DNA from: Gymnopus androsaceus JB14
Lineage: Eukaryota; Basidiomycota; Agaricomycetes; Agaricales; Omphalotaceae
Assembly (NCBI GenBank): GCA_009733575.1
Contig: ML769634.1
Span: 1-64,000 of the forward strand
Direction of reading: 5' to 3'
DNA length: 64,000 nucleotides
Shown one piece after another: positions 56,102 to 64,000 of the stretch. The position numbers and the translations under genes were made by a program. Each line of letters begins with the position of its first letter. The stretch's first letter is position 1. The notes under the pieces were generated by a model. The model did no database searches, was not told where the DNA came from, and saw nothing but the letters and a program-made list of their open reading frames with translations.

Positions 56102-56582
56102 GATGGAAAGGGGAACTAATACTGGGTTGATTATGGTGCTGTACTTTTTGTTCTTGGTGCATGATAATGTAGGTTATAGATTTTGGATCGACTTGAAACT
56201 TCTCGTGCTTACTTACGAGGATTCACTCCCGGTGCTTGTGTTCCGGTAGCACCCTATATGGAACCTCTCTCGGGTTCAACATCCCGAGATCCCGCCGTAG
56301 AGAGATAGTATCTCTGTTCCTTCAATCCATCGCTGCAAAAAAAAAGCTTGTAATTGGTCACTTTGATGCATATTATCCGTATATGTATAAGGACGAATGC
56401 TGTACCTCAATTGTACCTAAGCTTGGCATATAATGGCCGAAGATTTTGCAAAAACTACTAGTTGCGACAGCTCTGGTGCCTCTTTCATAATATCATACAC
56501 TAGAATGTTTTTACGATGAAGATCCGTTGTGGATGCGTTAAAAGTCTCCAGAAATTATCCTCATGGACGATTCGTATCTCGA

Positions 56583-58467
56583 ATGCAAACTCAGATGCTC
56601 ACGTTCTCGACTTGTTTCGTCTCTCTGCTGGCTTTCGTCTTAATCTCTGCTGCTCAGGCTCCGATATATGGACAATGTAAGTAACTCCGACCATTTTCGG
56701 ATGACTACTAAACCTTGACCTTTGTTCTTTTTATTTAGGTGGCGGAATCGGTTTTACTGGCCCAACGGTGCTACTATGCATATCGTTATTCAGAGATATG
56801 AATGCTTATTTCAAATCACCTAGACATGCGCGGTGGGATCGGTTTGTGTTAAAAACAATGACTACTTCTCGAACTGTGACCCTGTAGGTCTTTCGGAAAA
56901 ATTGACCTTGAACTTATTAAATTTATCCGCGACGTTTGGTTTAGCTCTCAACCGCGACTACCCCAGTCAACGCCGCAGCGCAAGCTGCAGGAAAGTTATA
57001 CTTTGGAACCGCGACAGATAGTTCGGAATTTACTAACGGTGATCGCTACTACCCAATATTCTTGACTGAGTTCGGACAGATTACACCTGAAAACAGTATG
57101 AACTGGGTAACGAATATTCATTGCTTCCACCCTGAGAGAATGAGATTTAACTTTGTGTTTGTTTAGAACGCAACTGAGCCTGAACAAGGAGTTTTTACAT
57201 TTGCTGGAGGTGATGCTGTTGTAGCCCTCGCACAAAAGTACCTGCAATTGATACGAGGTCAGTTATAAGAAATATGTTCTTTGTTGCCTCCTGATCTCAG
57301 TGACTTTTCTTTTCTTTTGAAAGGATACAGCTGTGTTTGGTACAACCAAATTCCCGAGTGGCTGGCCAATGGCACTTTCACCGTAGCAGAACTTACCGAA
57401 ATAATTCAAACCCATTGCGGCACACTCGTAGGTCACTATGAGGGACAAATGTAAGTATCAGGTGTATCTGTGCGTACTCGATACTGAATTTTTCTTGTAG
57501 CTGTATATTCCAAGCCTTCCAAGTACTATTTCATAGCCTTACATTTTTCGATACAGATAGCTGGGACGTAATCAACGAGCCGTTCAACGACGATGGTACA
57601 TGGAGATCCGACGTATTCTATAATACGCTCGATACCTCGTTCGTGCCAATCGCACTTGAAGCAGCCAGTACCGCCGATCCTAACGCTAAGCTCTATGTGA
57701 GTTTTCAAAGATCTTGTTCTCCACCCTTGAGCTCATGGAACGTTAGATTAACGATTATAATATTGAATTCGCCGGTCCAAAAGCCACCGCGATGATGGAG
57801 CTCATCCAGACTCTCAAGGCTTCCGGAGTCCCTATCCATGGCGTTGGTCTTCAGTGTCATTTTGTTTTAGGACAAGTTCCAGACGACCTTCAAACGATAA
57901 TGGAGCAGTTTGCCGCTCTAGGCGTCGAGGTTGCAGTGACAGAGCTTGATATTCGAATGACTCTTCCTGCAACCAACGAGCTCCTGATCCAGCAAAAGGC
58001 TGACTACCAGAGCGTCATTTCAGCATGTAACGCTGTACCAGATTGTGTCGGGGTAAGCCTCACTTTTTACTCCCTAAATGCTCCAACTTATTGGGCTACA
58101 CTAGGTAACTATCTGGGATTAGTACTTTTGTCTCTTTTCACCATATCTATATATGCAACTGAAACGGCGAAATTTTAGCACGGACAAGGTGAGGGAGACA
58201 TTCCAGCGTGAACCATCTTTTCTCAGATTACATCGCTCTATTAGTATTCTTGGATTCCAAGTGCTTTTCCTGGACAAGGCGAAGGTAACCCACTACTATG
58301 TTATCCCGATCCGTCTCTGCATTGAATGACATACCTCCTTGCTGCTCTTAGCATGCCCCTGGGACTTGGTGAGCATCTTCGTTAGCAGTGCATCTATTTC
58401 TAAATATTCCTTCCAGAATTATAATCAAAAGCCTGCATACGATGGTATAATAGCTGGTTTTGCGTAG
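56583..58467 (+). CDS. GH10 endo-beta-1,4-xylanase with N-terminal CBM1
   Basis: Signal peptide MLTFSTCFVSLLAFVLISAA (start 56583 or 56595), then a CBM1 cellulose-binding module (IYGQCGGIGFTGP...CVKNNDYFSNC), a very short linker and the GH10 barrel: GTATD, EFGQITPENSMNW, acid/base Glu in WDVINEPFNDDG, nucleophile in VTELDIRMTLPAT, VTIWDYTDKYSWIPSAF, ending KPAYDGIIAGFA. Secreted; cleaves xylan in plant cell walls. Exons include 56583-56676, 56739-56767, 56824-56883, 56945-57106, 57167-57257, 57324-57450, a junction before 57560 with three possible acceptors, to 57696, 57747-58052, 58105-58121, a 10-nt exon 58179-58188, 58245-58284, 58352-58368 and 58417-58467. The usual RGHTxVW reads RGYSCVW, so the conserved active-site His is Tyr. 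Confidence 0.85.
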
Positions 58468-58926
58468 TCAATGTTTGAGTGTAACGAAGTGTTCACTGTT
58501 GTATAGCAATTAAACTATTATTATAGAATAACGTTCTCTTCTTTACAAGAAATATAGCGCGTGAACAGTGGTAAGATTTGGAGGAGATTGGCTGATTTAG
58601 GGGCAGTGGGAATATAATTCCCATTTAGAGGTTAAGCGCTTGGGGAATCTGTTCGGTGCTTAATCTTTGCTTTCAACTACTACTTAGTTGTACAGAGAAG
58701 GCGGGCACTATGACCAACAGCACGGATAAACTTTTCAGCTTGCCTGTCCTCATTACGACTCTGATACTTATCAAGGCATCCAGACCCATCCCGAGTTCAT
58801 ATTATAACTTAGGGAATTTAAGGAATTGTAAACCAGTTATAATGCAAGCTCCGGATGGATAGAGTTGGATTACTTCCTTCCCATCTTTCTTGAATACTGA
58901 TCTCTGCACGATTAGACCATCGCATC
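58468..58926. other. Intergenic; no feature seen
   Basis: Holds the 3' flank of the xylanase and 5' flank of the transporter; nothing recognised. Confidence 0.5.
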
Positions 58927-61900
58927 ATGGACTCCAGGCAGAACGCACGCTTTACGCGTTACGCCAATGTCGCGGGTTCAATCATTCCGGCATACGCTAC
59001 AGGCGTTTCTATGCTTATTCTTCTATTCCATCTCGCTCTAAGGTCATGGAACTCCCATTTCCTCAGAACCATCCGTTCTCGAATTAATATCTTGGGCTCA
59101 GATGTCGAAACTGCTTCGGTGGGGCCTGGCCCAGGGGAACCAATGCACCATAGACCTGAGGCCAAGCCGAATCGAGCCATAATCGCGTTCAGCCTCGCTA
59201 GAGCCGTTATCTCGCTTTCCCTTTTGTGTCTCTCGCTCGCTTCAATCATCTTAGCTTCATTCAGCACCAGAAGTAATGGTTTGGGCTCTGAATGGAACTT
59301 ATCGGATTGGCAAAGTCGAGCCCGAGTCATGCTATGCATCAGTTCTGTAAGTCTCTTCGGTGTTTTTATGAGTTATAGTTTGCTAATATCATTCATAAAG
59401 GTATATCTTTCCCTCCTCGCCTTATCACTACTTCCTTCATTCTTGCATCGGTCTACAAAAACCATACTCGCTCGGCATCTTAACACCCTCTCGCTAATTG
59501 TTTTTGTTTGTTATGTGTATCGAGATATAGTGCCTCTAGGCGCTCTCACATTAACTCCCGTGGATTCCGAAGAGGCGGGATGGAGCATCTGGGTAGAGAT
59601 AACCTTGATGGGATTACTGGGCATAGGAATTCCACTAGTTATTCCCAGGGACTATGTACCTCTTTACGGAAAAGTGAGCATTCAAGTCGGCCAGCCATTG
59701 TATCCATTCATCCGTGTATTCAACGCCCGTTTCAGGATTCTGCATCCTCCTCCACGGCGTTCGTTCTCTCTCCGGAGTACAAACCCAATGCAGAACAAAC
59801 TGCTTCCATTCTCTCCCTCGTCTCCTACTCCTTCCTGAATCCATTTGTAGTTGGAGCTGCTCAAAGTCAAGCACATCAGATACCGTTCCTATTCGAAAAT
59901 CTTCCACCGTTGGCGGACTACGATTATGCAAGGAATTTGCGAGACCGAGCGTTTAGGGCGAGTTTTTTTTTCTGTTCACGGTAGCCACTGAATCTGAAAT
60001 ACAAGCAGTTCTTAGATCCCTACTACGCTTCCGGTACGCGATTATATCGGACTCATCTATTCATCTCCTTGGTGCGCATTTTCAAGAAGGAAGTTGCAAT
60101 TATGGTGTTGATGACGCTGGTATACTGTGTGGCGGGATTCTCCACCCCGGTTGGTGTGAAAGCATTACTTGGGTGGGCGTCATTTGGTTTGAGCGATTGA
60201 CTAGAGCCGGCTCGAACCTTGATGTTTTACAGATACGTTGAAACTAAGGGTAAAGACGCTTTCATCCGTCCCTGGGTCTGGGTTGTATTCCTTTTCATCG
60301 GACCGACTATCAGCTCGATTGCTTATGAATGGTACATTTTCATTAGTGTGAGATGATATCCTCTTCTTCCACACATTTTTGAAAACTGAAGGTATGAATC
60401 TTAGATGCGCGCGATTGTAGGCGTTGAGAACGTCTTGACTCAGGTCATATTTGAGCACGCACTTCGTATTCGGTTCAAAGGCGACACATCCTCTTCCTCA
60501 CGAGGTCCCACAAATGAATCTCACCATCTAGTCGGTCGACTGAACAACCTAATCACTACTGATCTACAAAACGTCATCTATTCCAAAGAATTCATTCGTT
60601 TTACTTTAGTTTTCCCTGTGCAAATTGGCTTCTGCATCTGGTTTCTCTATGGAATATTGGGTTGGAGGCATGCTTGCGATTACCTTTAGAAATTTACATT
60701 TGCACTGATTTTTTCGAATAGTGCCTTCGTTGGATTGGCGGTCATTATCATCCTCTTTCCTGTTCCAGGGTTCCTAGCAGGGATTGTTCAGCATGTTCAG
60801 CGTGATCGGATGCGAAAGACAGATGCAAGGGTACAGTCAATCACTGAAGGTATGCATAGATTACATTTATATTTACCAGATCTAATACCTGATAGTCCTC
60901 AACGTCATTCGAATGATTAAAATGTTTTCTTGGGAGAGAAAGATGTACGAGCGCGTAGCGGAGAAAAGGGAACAGGAGCTTGGGCAGGTCAAGAGGCTGC
61001 GGCTGCTCGGTATGCTTTCTGAGATCGCAAAGTGAGTAAATTATAATCGCATATAGCACCCATAATCCATGACATCGAGTAGCCATCTCATTCCGGTATT
61101 GACGATGCTCGCAACTTATGCTACACAGTGAGTCGCGATCCTTTGATCAGCTTCACGATGCTGATTCTCTCTAATCTTCTTAGTGTCAGAAATCATCCAA
61201 TTCTCAATCTCCACGTCACTGACGCATCTCTAATAGACGCTTTTCATGAAAGAAGAATTGACTGCTTCAAAGGTGTTTAGTAGTATGGTCGTATTCGATA
61301 AATTTAGAAGGTTTGATCTTCTTCGCAAGTTTTCCGATTGGAATATTTAGAGCTCTATAGCCAACTTCAAGACCTCATGCTCCTGTTGCCCCAATTCGTC
61401 ACGGGAAAGGTATCATTAGAACGGATTTCAGAGTTCTTGTGTGAGGTTTGCAATCAGACTGTCTACGCCTCTGCCTCGCTAATGTACTATGCAGACCGAG
61501 CTGCTTGACTCATGGAGCAATCTCCAAGTTTCGGATCCCAGCCTAGAAAACTCGCGTACAACATCAAATTCATCACCTTCCCCGTATGCAGGAGCGATTG
61601 GATTTCGAGAAGCTACATTTACATGGTCCGCCGATGGTCCGGAGCTTGAAGCCCATCTATTCCGCCTCAAGATTGACGGCGAGCTCTTCTTCCACTCTGG
61701 AGTTATCAACATGATCGTCGGCCCTACAGGTGGTGGAAAAACCGCTGTTCTTATGGCGTTACTTTCGGAAATGCATTTCGTACCATCTAGTCCGGAGTCG
61801 TGGTATGGTCTCCCTCGTGCATCGGGAATAGCTTACGCCGCGCAGGAGTCTTGGGTGCAGAATGCGACAATTCGGGCAAGTTCTTTTGCGTGCCAATGAT

Positions 61901-63021
61901 ATTCACTATCTTATACATTATCTGCTGTGCAGAATAACATCATTTTCGGCGCCCCGTTCGATGAAGAACGATACAACAGTGTCGTATGCATAATTGGAGG
62001 TTATACATAAGATATTAAGCTGGTATATGCAGTTGGGCGCACTGGATCAGGCAAGGTGAGTTTCTGTATCGAATGATAGTGCTTGTCTTCTCAAGTGGAA
62101 CGTCCCTGATGCTTTCCCTCTTGCGGCTCATCAATACTAGCGGCAACGTATATTATGATGGTCTTTCAACCTCTTCAATAAATCTCGAAGATCTGAGGCG
62201 AAATATTACTATTATTCCTCAGATAGTAGGCGGTCTGTTTCTACGATTTAACTGTCAAGTTGAAATTGGTTTTTTAGCCGGAACTTCTCGGCGGCACGCT
62301 GCGAGAAAATCTTGACCCCTTCGATGAGTTTGATGATGGAATTTTGCATAGTGCATTGCAAGCTGCCGGACTTGCTTCGCTTCAAGAAACAATGGACGGG
62401 GAAGAGGGTTATAAAATCACTTTGGACAGCGCCATTAATTCTACAGGCAACAATTTGTCAGTTGGTCAAAGGCAAATCATTGCACTTGCTAGAGCATTGG
62501 TACGGGGAAATAAGCTTTTCATTCTGGATGAAGGTGAGTGAGTCTAGCATGGGTCGTATAATGAGCTGAGCATTATTTCTGTACTTAGCTACTTCCGCAG
62601 TTGGTATGCGGGACATATGAATGATGTTCAACATCACGCTAAAGATTGTCTTCAGATTACAAAACAGATTCAATAATCCAATCCTCGCTTCGTCAAGGAC
62701 TTCCAGGTGATATTACTCTGATCACCGTCGCTCATCGCCTTCGAACTGTCATGGACGCGGATAGAATTGTGGGTCTTTTCTTCCTCCGTATCCTACAATC
62801 AAGTAATTGTTCCCTAAAAGATGGTTCTCGAGGCTGGTAGCATTGCGTGTCTTGCTCCTCCTACCGTTCATGTTTTGTCGCTGATGTTAAGTTAGGTTGA
62901 ATTCGACCGTCCCGCGGTATTACTGGAGCGGGAAAAGAGTCTACTAAAGGCTCTCGTCGACGATTCTATGGATAAGGAAGATATTTATGCAATTGCCCGA
63001 GATTATCTTGTCGCATGTTAG
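58927..63021 (+). pseudogene. ABCC (MRP-type) transporter with internal deletion
   Basis: The N-terminal part has several membrane segments (AISLSLLCLSLASIIL; LMGLLGIGIPLVI), the L0-like linker and SYSFLNPFVV, then TMD1 (FLFIGPTISSIAYEWYIF; IRMIKMFSWERKMY). NBD1 has Walker A GPTGGGKT and a Q-loop region AYAAQESWVQNATI. After NNIIFGAPFDEERYNSV the NBD1 signature and Walker B and all of TMD2 are missing; the next exon reads VGRTGSGK, the NBD2 Walker A, followed by SLMLSLLRLI after a frame-breaking junction, LSVGQRQIIALARAL, FILDEATSAVD and VAHRL. The end is RDYLVAC. One intron (61876-61932) has a GC donor (CGG|GCAAGT). Lack of TMD2 and a hybrid NBD make transport unlikely. ABCC proteins export conjugates and drugs. 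Confidence 0.8.
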
Positions 63022-63269
63022 TGGTATGGCTGCCTGATGCAATGGTAGTTGAACCAGAAGGTCGTGTCTCTCCAGAAGTTGTTTTTTCTCTCATAACGTA
63101 CTCATACAGTGTTTCTGACTTTTGATACACGTACAAACGAAGCTTGTAGATTTCAAGGCGAGGGCTGATATATAGACTGGCATCGCATGACCACGAAGTG
63201 ACTTTCATCGAGCGCACAATGTCATTCAGAAGTGTTTTTGCAGTACGATGTGATACTACTTGATGTTAT

Positions 63270-64000
63270 TCAAAGGTTATTCGCTTTCTTCTCTTCCTCT
63301 TCAGCTTCGGCTTGTGCACGCTCTACTAAATCCTGATAATGAGTGACGCGTTCTTGCGGCTCTCTCCATGGGACACCCAGCATTTCAAAAATTTGCTCTT
63401 CAGTGTCGGAAGCGATGAGATTTCCTATAAACAAGCATGAGAAAAAGTGGTGCAAGTGAAACCATAACGAACCTGCACTTAATTTCTTTTTACGGTCACT
63501 AGGATCACGTATAACACCCTCGTAGAGTCCTCTCTGGTTGAGGGAGAAGCCCTTCTTATTAGCAAGCAATCGCATTGAGCGATTGAACTAGAAGTCAAGA
63601 AAAGATTAGTAAATATCACAGCTGAGCGGGGAGTCAAGTACTGACATAATCGTCTCCCTGGAACCAAAAGATTACACATTATCAGAGAAAGAAATTCGAA
63701 AACGCAGTACGACAAACCGTGTAGTACAAGAGCGCGCCACCCTTGGAGCTCCAAGGGACGGTAAGAAAATCTATGCGTCTACGCCGAGCACCTTCAACGT
63801 TTGGAAGACGACAAAGTCCATGGTAAACAGCTTCGAGGGGGTTTTCTTCAGTTTTGTTCCCATTGGGCAGTGCAAGGTCTTCCGTGAGAATACCTGCGGC
63901 GTGCAGCTTCGCAAGGAGAACCGGAAGTACACCTGATAGAAATAGACTATCAGTCTAGCACCGTGAAAGGTGTCGCGAGATGCATCACCTTCATGGGTGC
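63270..64000 (-). CDS. DNA polymerase X family (beta/lambda/mu type), 3' part
   Basis: Runs off the window end; only the last exons are present: 64000-63989, 63932-63718, a 12-nt exon 63657-63646, 63587-63473 and 63424-63270. Readable: GVLPVLLAKLHAAGILTEDL, PNVEGARRRRIDFLTVPW with the third catalytic Asp (IDFL), GGALLYYT/GDDY/FNRSMRLLANKKGFSLN, then IASDTEEQIFEMLGVPWREP, the family C-terminus, plus an extra acidic/Glu-rich tail. These enzymes fill short gaps in base excision repair and end joining; the absent N-terminal part would be needed to tell lambda-like from Pol4/mu-like. Confidence 0.85.

Noticed and set aside
62033..62052. Reading the transporter joint as NBD1 sequence (LGALDQA)
   Set aside because: The alternative frame gives an exact Walker A VGRTGSGK directly before NBD2 sequence, which is more specific; kept as a caveat in the finding.

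Overview
The window looks like nuclear DNA of a mushroom-forming basidiomycete (Agaricomycetes). The reasons are dense, short (about 48-70 nt) GT-AG introns in every gene, a NACHT-WD40 NLR with a double propeller, a GH10 xylanase with a CBM1 module, a PX-GH18 chitinase fusion, F-box multigene families and small inverted-repeat transposons. No bacterial, viral or organellar genes were seen.

There are two halves. From 1 to about 49 kb is an accessory, duplication-rich region. It holds (i) an F-box family (two intact copies at 4498-5956 and 17436-18925, two broken, one remnant), usually next to an unrecognised gene and a Nudix hydrolase, all duplicated as blocks and mostly decayed; (ii) two broken copies of an RPAP3-like TPR co-chaperone gene; (iii) four loci of an unrecognised modular gene family built from a repeated two-exon cassette (exon A 162 nt, exon B about 570-600 nt, all borders phase 2), at 14071-15899 (+), 26505-21360 (-), 40945-37690 (-) and 46239-44304 (-), the last being an intact 576-residue reading frame; (iv) an NLR-type NACHT gene with 14 WD40 repeats (32622-37326) whose linker is broken by small indels, plus the 3' end of a second NLR at 43262-43503; (v) inverted-repeat elements, three of which share the terminus CATCAGCAAAACC, and one long-TIR foldback element. 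The stretch 41489-43261 is an indel-riddled copy of 37340-39080 and is probably unpolished assembly sequence.

From about 49.9 kb to the end is ordinary single-copy sequence: a PX-GH18 chitinase (+), a Ser/Pro-rich tail-anchored protein (-), a GCN4-like bZIP factor (+), a GH10-CBM1 xylanase (+), an ABCC transporter that has lost everything between its first and second nucleotide-binding domains (+), and the 3' part of a family X DNA polymerase (-) running off the end.

The best candidate for something undescribed is the cassette-exon family. Its unit is frame-neutral, it has expanded to five internal copies at one locus, and two of its four loci lie tail-to-tail with NLR 3' ends. Its function cannot be read from the sequence. 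A link with the NLRs is a hypothesis from position only.
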